A stretch of 64,000 bases of DNA from Paraburkholderia sp. (GTDB taxonomy: Bacteria; Pseudomonadota; Gammaproteobacteria; Burkholderiales; Burkholderiaceae), in assembly GCF_024281035.1 (NCBI RefSeq), contig NZ_JAMXLH010000022.1, forward strand, positions 62,001 to 126,000. Direction: 5' to 3'. Position numbers and translations under genes: made by a program. Below the pieces are notes generated by a model. That model was given only the letters and a program-made list of their open reading frames with translations. It was not told the DNA's origin and did not search any database. Shown here one piece after another: positions 1 through 9,147 of the stretch (positions are counted from its first letter, which is position 1; every line of letters starts with the position of its first letter).

Positions 1-1172
1 CCAACCGCCTCGGCGTGCTCGACGAGCAGACGCTCGTCAAACGCGCGATGGACGAATTGCAGCGGCTGGGCGAGCGTATCGATCCGCGCACGCCTGTGAA
101 GAATCTCTCCATTGGCCAGCGTCAGATGATCGAGATCGGCAAGGCGCTGATGCGCGACGCGCGCGTGATCGCCTTCGACGAACCGACGAGCTCGCTTTCG
201 GCACGCGAGACCGAGAACCTCTTTCGCATCATCAACGCACTGCGCGCCGATGGTCGCGCAATCATTTACGTCACGCATCGCATGGACGAAGTCTATGAGC
301 TTTGCGACCGCGTGACGGTGTTCCGCGACGGCAAGCGTATCGAAACCTTCGATTCGGTGGCCGACCTCGACCGCAACCGCCTGATTGCAGCGATGGTGGG
401 TCGCTCGATCGAGGACGTGTACGGCTATCGCGTGCGCGAAGCCGGTTCCGTGCTGCTCGAAGCAAAAGGGCTGCTCGGGCCGGGCCTCGCCGAACCCGTG
501 TCGTTCCGGGCGCGGCGCGGCGAGATCGTCGGCTTCTTCGGGCTGGTGGGCGCGGGTCGGTCGGAACTCATGAAGCTGATTTACGGCGCGACGCGCTCAA
601 GTGCAGGTTATGTCGAACTGGACGGCAAGCGCGTGAATTTCGCGAGCCCGCGCGACGCCGTGCGCGCGGGTCTCGCGCTATGCCCCGAGGACCGCAAGCA
701 GGAAGGCATCGTGGCAATCGCCTCGGTGGCCGACAACCTCAATATCAGCGCGCGCCGCCATTTCAGTCCCGCGCGTTTCCTGCTGGACGCGAAGCGCGAA
801 CGCTCGCTTACACAGGACTACATCAGGAAACTCGCGATCAAGACGCGCAACGGCGACACTGCCATCGGCACGCTCTCGGGAGGCAACCAGCAGAAGGTGA
901 TTCTTTCGCGCTGGCTCGCCGAACGCATCGAAGTGTTCCTGATGGACGAGCCCACGCGCGGCATCGACGTGGGGGCGCGCGCCGAGATCTACAACCTGCT
1001 GTACGACCTCGCGGAAGCGGGCAAGACCGTGATCATGGTGTCGAGCGATCTCGCCGAAGTTATCGGCGTGTCGGACCGCATCATCGTCATGCGCGAAGGC
1101 CGCATTGCCGGCAGTGTACCGAAAGCCGAAGCCTCGCCTGACGAACTGATCAGGATGGCGCTGCCACGATAA
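1..1172 (+). CDS. araG: L-arabinose ABC transporter ATP-binding protein AraG (5' partial)
   Basis: Cytoplasmic ATPase of a high-affinity L-arabinose importer; the reading frame is open to the window edge, so the N-terminus lies outside (first full codon at base 3). The visible part holds the end of the first ABC domain (signature [11 protein letters not shown], Walker [13 protein letters not shown]) and the complete second domain with the degenerate Walker [10 protein letters not shown], signature [14 protein letters not shown] and Walker [12 protein letters not shown]. This two-domain layout is typical of the RbsA/MglA/AraG class. Wording such as [14 protein letters not shown] and DVYGY resembles E. 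coli AraG more than RbsA or XylG, and the permease gene next door supports arabinose. Substrate assignment is inference from family resemblance. Confidence 0.85.
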   Translation, partial: NRLGVLDEQTLVKRAMDELQRLGERIDPRTPVKNLSIGQRQMIEIGKALMRDARVIAFDEPTSSLSARETENLFRIINALRADGRAIIYVTHRMDEVYELCDRVTVFRDGKRIETFDSVADLDRNRLIAAMVGRSIEDVYGYRVREAGSVLLEAKGLLGPGLAEPVSFRARRGEIVGFFGLVGAGRSELMKLIYGATRSSAGYVELDGKRVNFASPRDAVRAGLALCPEDRKQEGIVAIASVADNLNISARRHFSPARFLLDAKRERSLTQDYIRKLAIKTRNGDTAIGTLSGGNQQKVILSRWLAERIEVFLMDEPTRGIDVGARAEIYNLLYDLAEAGKTVIMVSSDLAEVIGVSDRIIVMREGRIAGSVPKAEASPDELIRMALPR

Positions 1173-1250
1173 ATGTTTTTACCTTACCGGTCGCGCGCAC
1201 CGTGAGCTCCAGCCCGAAGGGCGCCGCCGATTCGTAACGATGAACCCGAG

Positions 1251-2261
1251 ATGAGTGAAGCCATGCAGCCACAAGGCACCCCTACCGTCAACGAGGCCAC
1301 CGCGCCCATTACGCCCCAGCGCGCGCGCGCGTGGGACATGATCAACAAGTCGGGCATCGTGGTGGTGTTCGTGGTGCTGTTCGCGGTGCTTTCCGCGACG
1401 GTGCCCGACTTCCTCACGACCCGCAACATTCAGGGCCTGCTGCTCTCCGTCACGCTGATCGGCTCGATTGCCGTCACGATGATGTTCGTGCTCGCGCTCG
1501 GCGAGGTCGATCTATCCGTGGCGTCCATCGTGGCATTCTCGGGCGTGGTGGCTTCGACCGTCATCACGCAGTCACATAGCGTGCTGCTCGGCATTGTCGC
1601 GGGCGTGCTCGCGGGCGGCGCGGTGGGGCTCGTGAATGGCGTGCTCATCGCGCGCTTCAGGATCAATTCGCTGATCGCCACGCTCGCGATGATGGAAGCG
1701 GTGCGCGGTCTCGCGTTTCTCACCTCGAACGGCGACGCCGTCATGATCTCGGAAGAGCGCTTCTTCGACCTGGGCGGTGGCTCGTTCCTCGGCATCTCGT
1801 TCCCGATCTGGAGCAACATCATCGGTTTCGTGGTGTTCGGCTTCCTGCTGAAGAAAACCGTGTTCGGCAAGAACGTGCTCGCGGTGGGCGGCAATAGCGA
1901 AGCGGCGCGGCTTGCGGGTCTGCCGGTTACGCGCATCAAGATCACAGTGTTCGTGCTGCAAGGGCTCATTACGGGCTTTGCGGGTGTGATGCTGGCCTCG
2001 CGTATGAGCCTCGGCGACCCGAAGACATCGGTGGGTCTCGAACTCGGCGTGATCTCGGCGTGCGTGCTGGGTGGCGTGTCGCTCACGGGCGGCGTGGCGA
2101 CGATTTCGGGCGTGCTGGTTGGCGTGCTCATCATGGGCGCGGTGCAGGACGCCATGAGCCTCATGAATGTGCCGACGTTCTATCAGTACCTGATTCGCGG
2201 CGGCATCCTGCTGCTTGCGGTGCTGTTCGACCAGTTCCGTCGCAGCAAGCGCGCAGTCTGA
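1251..2261 (+). CDS. araH: L-arabinose ABC transporter permease AraH
   Basis: Inner-membrane permease of the arabinose importer, 336 aa, close to the usual length of the BPD_transp_2 family. After a hydrophilic N-terminus of about 30 residues it is almost wholly hydrophobic, with family motifs ALGEVDLSVASI, GLVNGVLIARFRINSLIATLA, AVGGNSEAARLAGLPV and ISACVLGGVSLTGG. The last two are very close to the AraH wording I know from E. coli. It follows araG by 78 bp and probably shares its transcript. An internal ATG at 1263 is an alternative start; neither has a strong Shine-Dalgarno. The periplasmic binding protein is expected upstream of the window. Confidence 0.88.
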   Translation: MSEAMQPQGTPTVNEATAPITPQRARAWDMINKSGIVVVFVVLFAVLSATVPDFLTTRNIQGLLLSVTLIGSIAVTMMFVLALGEVDLSVASIVAFSGVVASTVITQSHSVLLGIVAGVLAGGAVGLVNGVLIARFRINSLIATLAMMEAVRGLAFLTSNGDAVMISEERFFDLGGGSFLGISFPIWSNIIGFVVFGFLLKKTVFGKNVLAVGGNSEAARLAGLPVTRIKITVFVLQGLITGFAGVMLASRMSLGDPKTSVGLELGVISACVLGGVSLTGGVATISGVLVGVLIMGAVQDAMSLMNVPTFYQYLIRGGILLLAVLFDQFRRSKRAV

Positions 2262-2447
2262 TCCTGTCTCTGTCTGCTTCAGCGGGTCATCGAGCGGCAT
2301 GCCGGACGCCGTCGTACCGGTGGCGCGGGATTGGGGCCGAAAACCGGGAAGCCGTCGCATGACGGCCAGCGCGGGCAGGACGGGCGCGGCGGTGGTGAAC
2401 TCGTCACGACGACCTGAACCATCCCGGGTTGCCATCCAGACTGTCTG

Positions 2448-3458
2448 ATGGAGGAGAGGGACGTGCTCGATACACGGGAAGCGGATTCACGAAAGCTGGT
2501 CTTCGCGAAGGCGCGTCGACCTGGCGAGCCTGAATGTGGCGAAGCAGAGAGCGCGCTTCGCCAAACGACGTTGACGCTGTCCAATGCGCATCTGAGGCTC
2601 GGTGTCAAGGCCGGAACGCATGGCGGAATTGTACAGATGGACTGGAATGACCGCGGTATGTGGACGCCCGTCTTTCGGCGGCCAGATAAGCGGAGCCATC
2701 TTCCGGTTTCCCGTGAGCTCTCGTGTGAACCCGTGATCCGGATTCCAGATGTGGCGCAGGTCGTCCAGAGTCGGGCAATGTCATCCGGAGTGTGGGCAAC
2801 TGGTGCAGGTAGACCGCTTCCGGTGTCCAGTGCGGCACTCGTGGATGACTGGGAAGTCGACTTTGCCGAAGAGACATCACTTCGCCTGCGGACCGGCGTT
2901 GCGGAATGCTGTCGGGCGGTCCAGACCTACGAGCTTGACGGTCCCACGCTCGAAATAACCGTCGAGCTCGAGAATAGCGGCTGTACGCCGTTACGGTGCG
3001 GAATCGATATTGAGGCTGTCCTGGTGCGGGACCCGCATGCACGCATCAGTGCACCCGCTGGTGGCATCTGGATTGCAGGAGGGGCCGGCAGCGCTCCACG
3101 ACTCGTTCCCACGCCATTCGCCTGGCAGTTTGGGGTGACCCACCGTCTGTCAGCGACGAAAATCGACCATGCCTTCACTCGCTGGGGCGGAAAGGCGCTG
3201 GTCGAATGGCCAGCGCGGCAGTTTTCCCTCGCGATTGTGGGAAATACCGACTGCTACAGACTCTGCGCTCATCGCGAAGACGACTCGTTTTCGTTTCAGG
3301 TAGTGAATGAGCAATCGGAGCAAAGCTATATCGGGCAGGGAGAGGATGTGCATGGGCTGACGGTTCTCGCCGCAGGAAAGACACTCGGTCGCCGCGTCAG
3401 TTTCACAGTCGAACGGCTTGCGTCTTTGACCAGGACCACACGTCAGCCATCGGAGTAG
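2448..3458 (+). CDS. Aldose 1-epimerase-like (galactose mutarotase superfamily) protein
   Basis: A 336-residue protein with the beta-rich pattern of the galactose mutarotase superfamily: LTLSNAHLRLGVKAGTHGGI near residue 45, DHAFTRWGGKALVEWP near residue 240 and a C-terminal YIGQGEDVHGLTVLAAG segment. Aldose 1-epimerases interconvert alpha and beta anomers of sugars, and a place just downstream of an arabinose importer fits anomer conversion of imported sugar. The first 40 residues are polar and not family-like, so the true start may be further downstream; no later ATG has a clearly better ribosome site. The catalytic Glu/His pair was not pinned down by eye. The gene lies 187 bp after araH on the same strand. 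Confidence 0.7.
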   Translation: MEERDVLDTREADSRKLVFAKARRPGEPECGEAESALRQTTLTLSNAHLRLGVKAGTHGGIVQMDWNDRGMWTPVFRRPDKRSHLPVSRELSCEPVIRIPDVAQVVQSRAMSSGVWATGAGRPLPVSSAALVDDWEVDFAEETSLRLRTGVAECCRAVQTYELDGPTLEITVELENSGCTPLRCGIDIEAVLVRDPHARISAPAGGIWIAGGAGSAPRLVPTPFAWQFGVTHRLSATKIDHAFTRWGGKALVEWPARQFSLAIVGNTDCYRLCAHREDDSFSFQVVNEQSEQSYIGQGEDVHGLTVLAAGKTLGRRVSFTVERLASLTRTTRQPSE

Positions 3459-3548
3459 GGGCCTGGTTCTATTGCGCGGGGCAGCCGCTGCAAAGTGCCC
3501 GGTCGATGCCGCCTCGCGTGACCGGAGACCAGGCCTGCGGAGCCCGGC

Positions 3549-3917
3549 ATGCAGACCGGGCCGCGCCTGATCGTCTATCGCTTCGGCGCCGACCTGTTCT
3601 ATGCGAACGACCACCTGTTCGTCGATGAGGTGCGCCGCCTGATCGACGGTGCGCCGACACCGGTGCACTGCGTGGTCGTCGCTTCGGCGGCGATCGCCGA
3701 TCTCGACTATTCGGCTGGCCGCTCGATCGAAACGTTGTGCGGGATGCTCGCCCAGCGCGGCGTGAGGCTCGTGTTCGGCCGTGTGAATCGCTATCTGCGC
3801 TCGGATATGGACCGGCACGGCATCACGCCGGTCATCGGCACGGAAAACATCTACATGACACTGCACGCGGCGCTGGCCGCCGTGCGGCCCGATCTCCCGA
3901 TGCCGGGAGAAAGCTGA
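3549..3917 (+). pseudogene. Orphan C-terminal STAS domain of a SulP-type anion transporter
   Basis: The 122-residue product reads as the cytoplasmic STAS domain of SulP/SLC26-type transporters: LIVYRFGADLFYANDHLF, then AAIADLDYSAGRSIETL and RGVRLVFGRVNRYLRSD. In complete proteins it follows 10-12 membrane helices. Here an in-frame TGA lies at 3519-3521, 27 bp before the first ATG, and no transporter-like helices occur upstream, because the aldose epimerase gene ends only 90 bp earlier. The linker-like residues TRPAEPG between that stop and the ATG show that homology continues upstream of the start, so this is most likely the remnant of a deleted gene rather than a free STAS protein. Confidence 0.65.
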
Positions 3918-4250
3918 GCGGGCCGCGCGGTGCCGTGTCTTTGCGCGAGTGACCGTGCCAGGCTCTTGCAGGCGTGCTCGCGGGCGTTTGCCCGCCATCG
4001 CAATCCGGGTAGCGCGTAGTGCTCCGTGACCGCGCGTCGACCGCGGTAGCCGGGCGAATCATCACAGCCGCCGAATCCCACATATTGGGGAAACTCCTGG
4101 ACAACACAGACTAATAGCGAGGATTTAACAAAGTTAGAATGATGCCTCTAGATTGATCGGCGGGCCTGGCACAGATTCGCTGGTGCCAGCATGTCGACGA
4201 TCGGCCGCAGTGGCGGCGGCCATGCCTGTTGGTGACTACCTGGAGCCATC
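3918..4250. other. Intergenic stretch, probable promoter region
   Basis: No credible coding sequence on either strand; track ORFs here lack family features. The last 120 bp (about 4085-4150) are clearly more AT-rich than the flanks and contain TTAACAAAGTTAGAATGAT, which could carry a promoter for the downstream gene. No exact -35/-10 pair can be fixed by eye. Confidence 0.3.
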
Positions 4251-4781
4251 GTGACCGGTTCTGACCAGAGAACATTTGCCACGACCGCAGCCTGTGCGGC
4301 TGCGTTCCCCTTCCTGGCCGGCCATATGGTTGCCGGCTTCAGTGAACTCGCGCGGTTGAACCTCTCGATGTACGCAGCGGTCCTCGTTGGCGTGCAGAAC
4401 AACCGGGAGAGCCTGCTGCCGTTGCAGACGCCGGTGCCGCATGCCTGGAGCCAGACCGGCGGGTTGCCGCCGTTTGCTGCGCAGTTCGCCGTGCCCACCA
4501 GCACCGTAATCGAGATGACGTTGCAGACTTCGGCGGCGCTGAACCGGTTCGCCCTCGATGGTTATGTCGAAACGGTCCGGCACGCGACAGCGGCAATCGC
4601 TGCGATGGCCAGGAGCGTCAGGATCGTCGACGTCATGATGAAGTCCGCCATTCCGGTTTCCGATGATTCGGATTGCGCCGTCGCTGCGATACCCCCTGCG
4701 ACCTTGCAGGACAGTGCACGCAAGGATGTGGATTCTGTCGCCGGCGCGGCGCCGACTGCGCGCAGGCGACGAAGGCCGTAG
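4251..4781 (+). CDS. Hypothetical protein, possibly phasin-like
   Basis: A 176-residue protein read from a GTG start preceded by GGAG at a suitable distance. The N-terminal 120 residues are amphipathic and Ala/Leu-rich, with no signal peptide or strong membrane segment; the tail is polar and ends in an Arg-rich run. The pattern (helical segments rich in Ala, Thr and Val, then a variable tail) recalls small phasin-like proteins common in Burkholderiaceae, but no diagnostic motif is present. It stands alone between AT-rich leader DNA and a small hypothetical gene. Function unknown. Confidence 0.5.
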   Translation: MTGSDQRTFATTAACAAAFPFLAGHMVAGFSELARLNLSMYAAVLVGVQNNRESLLPLQTPVPHAWSQTGGLPPFAAQFAVPTSTVIEMTLQTSAALNRFALDGYVETVRHATAAIAAMARSVRIVDVMMKSAIPVSDDSDCAVAAIPPATLQDSARKDVDSVAGAAPTARRRRRP

Positions 4782-4856
4782 TGCTAGCGTTGCACGCCAT
4801 CCGGATCGCCGCTCGATACCGGTTTTTTTCCCAACGCCCCGACGCCAGGGAATGCC

Positions 4857-5054
4857 ATGCTGAGTCCCCACGAACTTGCCACGTTGATGCTGGTGAAGGA
4901 TGCGCCTGAGTGGATGGAGGCGGACCGCCTGGAGCTTGGCGTGCTTCGTGAGCTCGATCTGATTGCGATCGAGCCGCCCGAAGCGGGTCTGCCTATACCT
5001 CGCTTGACCCCGCGAGGCGACGCAGTCCTGCGTGCGATTGCCCGCGCGCGCTGA
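4857..5054 (+). CDS. Small hypothetical protein (65 aa)
   Basis: Starts at an ATG with CAGGGA about 6 nt upstream. The product, beginning MLSPHELATLMLVKDAP, looks like a compact winged-helix-type fold: a helix, then ELGVLRELDLIAIE, then a short hairpin and LTPRGDAVLRAI. The Leu-x-x-Leu plus LTPRG arrangement is common in small DNA-binding or adaptor proteins (the LTxxG turn is frequent in winged helices), but this is only suggestive. Lies 76 bp after the previous gene on the same strand. Confidence 0.5.
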   Translation: MLSPHELATLMLVKDAPEWMEADRLELGVLRELDLIAIEPPEAGLPIPRLTPRGDAVLRAIARAR

Positions 5055-5129
5055 ACGGTGGCACATGGCCGATTGCCTGTTACCGGGGAGGGCTATATTC
5101 CCGATGCGAACTGTCGGCATCACGAGGCG

Positions 5130-5318
5130 ATGATCCGGGGTGTAACCGGGGAGACGGATTTGGCACAAACCTGGCTGGGTATGGCTGTTGGCACGATCGT
5201 GCTTGTTATCGCTATGGCCGGTGTGACTGCGCACTACCTCCGTGAGCGGCGTCGTGCTGATCTTCTGCGCAATCTTGATCACCATGAATGGTGGCAACGG
5301 ACCCGCTCAAGACGTTGA
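5130..5318 (+). CDS. Small single-pass membrane protein
   Basis: The open frame starts at GTG 5058, but the N-terminal 24 residues are not protein-like; ATG 5130, or TTG 5160 with a good GGGGAG six bases upstream, is more likely. The product has one clear transmembrane helix (WLGMAVGTIVLVIAMAGVTA) followed by a strongly basic RERRRAD segment, so the C-terminus should face the cytoplasm. No family recognised. Confidence 0.4.
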   Translation: MIRGVTGETDLAQTWLGMAVGTIVLVIAMAGVTAHYLRERRRADLLRNLDHHEWWQRTRSRR

Positions 5319-5477
5319 GTGCCGGCGGCAGCCGCGCGGTGCGTGCCTGCCGTTCACGCGGCTCCGATTCCGGAAGCAGGGTCGTGCAAACAAGAACGAG
5401 GCGGACATAAAGAACGGGGAATCAATCGTGACACCTTTTCGAAGCATCACTCCCATTGCGTGAATAACATCGTGAAA

Positions 5478-6836
5478 ATGCCGACCCCGGAATACCTGGA
5501 TCATCCGCTACGCGCCACGCTGGCCGCAGAACTGCATGCACGTCCGTTTCTTAAACTGACGGAATCCGTCTCGCTCGTACACTATGCAGTCTTTGCTGAA
5601 CAAAAACCATGGTTACATGAAGCTCTATTGCAGACGTTGTGCTGTGACGCAGGAATCCCGATGCCAGCGCAAGGTGCCACACACTATTCCGTTCAATCTC
5701 CGTACGGGTGGCGTCTCAAATGGGAGCGTCACACTGAATTTTCGACGTTTACGTTCGTCCAGTCTCGCTGCGATAAAGACTTTTTCAACGATGTCGCCAT
5801 CCAGGGTGTTCCAGCCAACTGGTTTGCGCAGCTCGCCGGTAGCCGTCTCGTCGCGTCACGCATGGAACTTCTCACGGGTGAAGAGGCGCGCGCGGCACGG
5901 GGCGCGGTACGGCAATGGATCGATGGGCCGATACTCGTTGGTAGTAACGTGCTCGGCGGAGGTCAGGTGTTTTGTGACTGGTGTGTGCGGCCCGATGGCT
6001 TCACGCGATTTCTTGTCATCGACGACGGTTTTCGAGACGAGCAAGGTGGCCGGCTGCTGCAGCGACTGTACGAAATTGAAACGTACCGGATGATGGCGCT
6101 CCTGGCGCTGCCTGGCGCGCGTCAAATGAGCCGTGACCTGGATGAGATTCACGCCTTGCTTCATGCGTTGATGCAACGCATGGAGGCGGATGGTGCGGAG
6201 GGGGACGACTCACAGCTGCTTGTCAAGCTGACGCACCTTGCGGTTCGCGTCGAGTCACTTTCAGGCTTGGGCGGACGCTTTAGCGCATCATGCGCCTACG
6301 AGAAACTGGTGCTGGGGCGAATTCAGGAGCTGCGTGAAGAGCGCATCGAAGGTATGCCGACGCTTCAGGAGTTTATGGAACGCCGCTTCGCGCCTGCTAT
6401 GGAGACTTGTCGCAGTGTCTGGGCGCGGCACGAACTGCTCGCTTCCCGTATTGCGCGCGCCGTCGATTTGTTACGCACGCGAGTCAATCTCGCGCAGGAA
6501 AAGGACGTCACCCATTTGCTCGCTGGCATGGAGCGCACGGCACGGAACCAGTTGCATTTGCAACATGCTGTCGAAGGCCTGTCGGTTGCCGCGATATCCT
6601 ACTACGTACTTTCGTTGGCGGCGGCTGCATTCAAGGCTTTGCACGTGCTCAGTCTGCCCATCCAGCCAGAGCTGGCTGAAGGCCTGGCAGTTGCGCCAGT
6701 CGTTCTGGCAGTGATCGCAATCACGAGACGCACTCGAAACCGGTCATTGGCGCAAAGCGGCGATCACGATGTAAATGGACATTCATCGGTCGGGGAAATC
6801 GGTTTTAACTCAGTTCCCATTCAGGAAAAGCATTAG
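5478..6836 (+). CDS. DUF3422 family inner-membrane protein
   Basis: The track ORF starts at 5319, but family similarity begins at MPTPEYLDHPLRATLAAELHARP (ATG 5478); the preceding 53 residues are Arg/His-rich and not conserved in character. The PLR..LAAELHARP opening is the hallmark of DUF3422. The body of about 360 residues is soluble and helical, and two hydrophobic segments close the protein (AAISYYVLSLAAAAFKAL and LAEGLAVAPVVLAVIAI) before a basic tail. This matches the known membrane-anchored layout of the family. Function is not established. The gene is isolated, facing the convergent LolA-like gene. Confidence 0.8.
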   Translation: MPTPEYLDHPLRATLAAELHARPFLKLTESVSLVHYAVFAEQKPWLHEALLQTLCCDAGIPMPAQGATHYSVQSPYGWRLKWERHTEFSTFTFVQSRCDKDFFNDVAIQGVPANWFAQLAGSRLVASRMELLTGEEARAARGAVRQWIDGPILVGSNVLGGGQVFCDWCVRPDGFTRFLVIDDGFRDEQGGRLLQRLYEIETYRMMALLALPGARQMSRDLDEIHALLHALMQRMEADGAEGDDSQLLVKLTHLAVRVESLSGLGGRFSASCAYEKLVLGRIQELREERIEGMPTLQEFMERRFAPAMETCRSVWARHELLASRIARAVDLLRTRVNLAQEKDVTHLLAGMERTARNQLHLQHAVEGLSVAAISYYVLSLAAAAFKALHVLSLPIQPELAEGLAVAPVVLAVIAITRRTRNRSLAQSGDHDVNGHSSVGEIGFNSVPIQEKH

Positions 6837-6910
6837 GAGGTAACCCAGCTGTCCGATGGTCGCGGTGAAGTCGCCTTCCGCAAAAAGTCGTTGAAGCTTG
6901 GCGAGGAACG

Positions 6911-7516
6911 CTAGCCGAACGGTCTGATCTGCGACCCTGGCACGTCGATGCGCAGGTCCTCCATCAGCACCGTTTCGATCGGCTTACGTGACGCACCCTC
7001 GCTCGCGACCTTGACGGGCAGCCCATGGCTCACATCGAACCACAACTCATAGCGGAACACGCCGGTCACTACGTGTCCGGGCCTGCCTGTCACGATCAAA
7101 CGCGACGCTCGGCGCACGCCGATAGTCTCAGCGCCGACGACCTGCGTGTCGCCATGCTGTTGGAGTTCACGGACATTGACGAGCAATGCGCCGATGTCGG
7201 ACCGGTCGACGCGATGACCCTGCGGGCTCTGGATGATGCGACTGTCGGGGCTCAGCATGAGGAGCGGAAACGTGTCGAAACCGAATGGCCAAAGCTTGAC
7301 CTTCCCCGTCTCAGGGTTGTAGGTGAGTGTCGCGCCGGCATGCGGACGAATGAAGTCAATCCGAACGAAGCCCGGCTTGCGGTAGCAATAGCGTACCTCC
7401 ACCGGTTCTGCTCCCGCCGATGTCGATTTCAGCGTGACCTGATAGTTTGAGAGCGCATCGAAGCGTGCCTGCGCATCGGAAACGAAATCCCGGTCCGGAA
7501 GCGGCGTGTCCGTCAT
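6911..7516 (-). CDS. LolA/DUF1571-like lipoprotein-carrier fold protein, no signal peptide
   Basis: The product from ATG 7516 is 201 aa, mostly beta-strand, with DAQARFDALSNYQVTLKS, then YRKPGFVRIDFIRPHAGATLTYNP and later FRYELWFDVSHGLPVKV. The repeated strand pattern and the R-P-x-G-x-x-L-x-Y turn resemble LolA/DUF1571 proteins, which bind lipids or lipoproteins in the periplasm. Such proteins normally carry a signal peptide; here neither 7516 nor the longer frame from 7588 encodes one. It begins 15 bp after the SDR stop, so it is probably cotranscribed. Either the N-terminus was lost in a rearrangement or it is cytoplasmic. Confidence 0.55.
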   Translation of the reverse strand: MTDTPLPDRDFVSDAQARFDALSNYQVTLKSTSAGAEPVEVRYCYRKPGFVRIDFIRPHAGATLTYNPETGKVKLWPFGFDTFPLLMLSPDSRIIQSPQGHRVDRSDIGALLVNVRELQQHGDTQVVGAETIGVRRASRLIVTGRPGHVVTGVFRYELWFDVSHGLPVKVASEGASRKPIETVLMEDLRIDVPGSQIRPFG

Positions 7517-7530
7517 CGCACAGGTTTGCG

Positions 7531-8136
7531 CTACTGCGGACTCAACGCGGCCGACACTACCTGGCCGGTGATGTCTTCCACCACGCACTTCCGGTACGCC
7601 TGCGCGACGACGGCGGCCGGCACCCCTTCATCCGGATCACGTCCCATCGCCTGCAAGGTCTCGGATACCCAGCCTGGGCTCACCGCATTCACGCGGAGTT
7701 TGCCGGCAAGTTCGAGCGCCGCGGCGCGCACGAACGCGTCGATGCCGGCATTGACGGCGCTCACCGCCGCGCTGCCCGGAATCGGATGCTGCGCGAGCAC
7801 ACCGCTCGTCAGCGTGATAGAGCCGCCCGGCTTGACGGCCAGGGGCGCGCAGCGCACCAGGTTGATCTGCCCCATTAACTTGTTGGCCAGGCTGAATGCG
7901 AAGTCCTCGTCCGCCAGCACGTCGAGCGGCGCGAATTTCGCGGTGCCGGCCACGCAGATCACCGCATCGGGTGCGCCGGCCTGACGGTACATCGCGACGA
8001 TCGACGCCTTATCGGAAATGTCCACCGTGAGCGCAGGCCCCTTCCGGCTCGCGCCGATTACCTCGTGGTCGCGGGACAGGAGCCGCACGATTTCCGTGCC
8101 CAGAAGCCCTGTGGCCCCGATTACCAGTATGCGCAT
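7531..8136 (-). CDS. Short-chain dehydrogenase/reductase, divergent active site
   Basis: 201 aa with a Rossmann start MRILVIGATGLLGTEIV (glycine-rich nucleotide motif), then ADIS-like VDISDKASI, VICVAGTAKFAPL and SITLTSGVLAQHPIPGSAAVSAVNAGIDAF. In classical SDRs the catalytic YxxxK follows the Ser by about 12 residues; here that place reads AAVSAVN, so Tyr is missing, as in a known subset of short SDR-like proteins. Binding of NAD(P) is likely; redox activity is uncertain. It is divergent from the SRPBCC gene and followed closely by the LolA-like gene. Confidence 0.7.
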   Translation of the reverse strand: MRILVIGATGLLGTEIVRLLSRDHEVIGASRKGPALTVDISDKASIVAMYRQAGAPDAVICVAGTAKFAPLDVLADEDFAFSLANKLMGQINLVRCAPLAVKPGGSITLTSGVLAQHPIPGSAAVSAVNAGIDAFVRAAALELAGKLRVNAVSPGWVSETLQAMGRDPDEGVPAAVVAQAYRKCVVEDITGQVVSAALSPQ

Positions 8137-8281
8137 CGCCGCCTCCTATACTCGGACGTGGATGATGGGTGATTCTGGAGCACTACTTTGCACCTTGCAA
8201 TGCTCGCGCAAATACACGTGAATGCGCGGAGCCGGCCTGTATGCATGCGTAGCCGTATCGCAAACAAGGAGGAAGAGAACG

Positions 8282-8761
8282 ATGGCGGAATTCCGTTTGA
8301 CCACCTTGTGGTGCATCGAGGCGCCAGTGCAGCCGGTTTGGGACGCGATCCACGATTCACCTGATTGGCCGAGGTGGTGGAGGAATGTCGAGGCGGTGCG
8401 CGAACTGCAGGCGGGCGGGACCGACGGTTTGGGCGCCGTGCATCGTTACACGTGGAAGGGTGCGTTGCCCTATCGTGTGATCATCGACGTGCGCGTCACG
8501 CGCGTCGCGCCGCTCGTTGCGCTGGAGGGAGAGGCAAGCGGCGCGCTGGAGGGCGTGGGACGCTGGCATTTCACAGCCGACGGCAGCCGCACTGTAGTGC
8601 GCTACGACTGGCACGTCAGGACTGCCAGTACCTGGATGAACGCGGTCGCGCTCGCGCCGCTCGCGCGGCTGGCGTTCCGCTGGAATCACGATTCAATCAT
8701 GCGAGAAGGCGGCCTGGCGCTCGCGCGCCTGCTTGAGGCACGTCTTATCGATATCGAGTAG
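8282..8761 (+). CDS. SRPBCC (START/polyketide-cyclase-like) family protein
   Basis: 160 residues from ATG 8282, which has an excellent AAGGAGG upstream; the track start at 8222 is spurious. The product has the SRPBCC order: a strand LTTLWCIEAPVQPVWDAIHD, then WPRWWRNVEAV, several antiparallel strands (YRVIIDVRVTRV, GRWHFTADGSRTVVRYDW) and a long C-terminal helix with MREGGLALARLLEARL. These proteins form a hydrophobic ligand pocket or assist aromatic/lipid chemistry; the ligand here is unknown. Divergent from the SDR gene across a 145-bp gap that must hold both promoters. Confidence 0.7.
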   Translation: MAEFRLTTLWCIEAPVQPVWDAIHDSPDWPRWWRNVEAVRELQAGGTDGLGAVHRYTWKGALPYRVIIDVRVTRVAPLVALEGEASGALEGVGRWHFTADGSRTVVRYDWHVRTASTWMNAVALAPLARLAFRWNHDSIMREGGLALARLLEARLIDIE

Positions 8762-9147
8762 CGGTCCTGTCGAGCGTTATCGCCCTGCCATGTCGTTGAC
8801 CGGGATTTCCCGGCCGGCCGGCACGGACTGATCGATGGCGGGTACGGCGATACAGCCATCGTATCGCCTCGAAATCGCGATCCAGGGACACATTCCGGAG
8901 TTCATCGGGGCAGGCGACGTTATCGCGAAGGGCCGTTCTGTGTGCTGCTGGTCGACAGCGTCAGGGCCGCTCGCGGTCGCTGCCCGCAATCGCGTAGTCG
9001 CCGGGCGGCCGCGGAGAGCAGGATGAACAGCGGCAAACCGTGATAAGTGCAACAATCGAACTCGTCAGCGCGCTTGCAAGCGCTTTCTGCGAGACGGAGG
9101 GGTTATGAACTACCGCCACCGCTCACTTGCCTTGCATTGGAGGCAAC
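8762..9147. other. Non-coding or degraded stretch before a gene remnant
   Basis: Short ORFs on both strands (63 aa forward, 92 aa reverse) have no family features and mutually exclude one another. With gene remnants immediately downstream, this looks like decayed or rearranged DNA. No promoter or RNA gene was identified. Confidence 0.3.

Noticed and set aside
1572-2435. 287-aa minus-strand ORF opposite araH
   Set aside because: Arg/His/Glu-rich shadow of araH.
4236-5297. 353-aa minus-strand ORF
   Set aside because: Composition is Arg/His/Gly-rich; the plus-strand genes have ribosome sites and better composition.
8777-9055. 92-aa minus-strand ORF in the gap before the bacterioferritin remnant
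   Set aside because: No ribosome site or family pattern; an equally poor ORF lies opposite.
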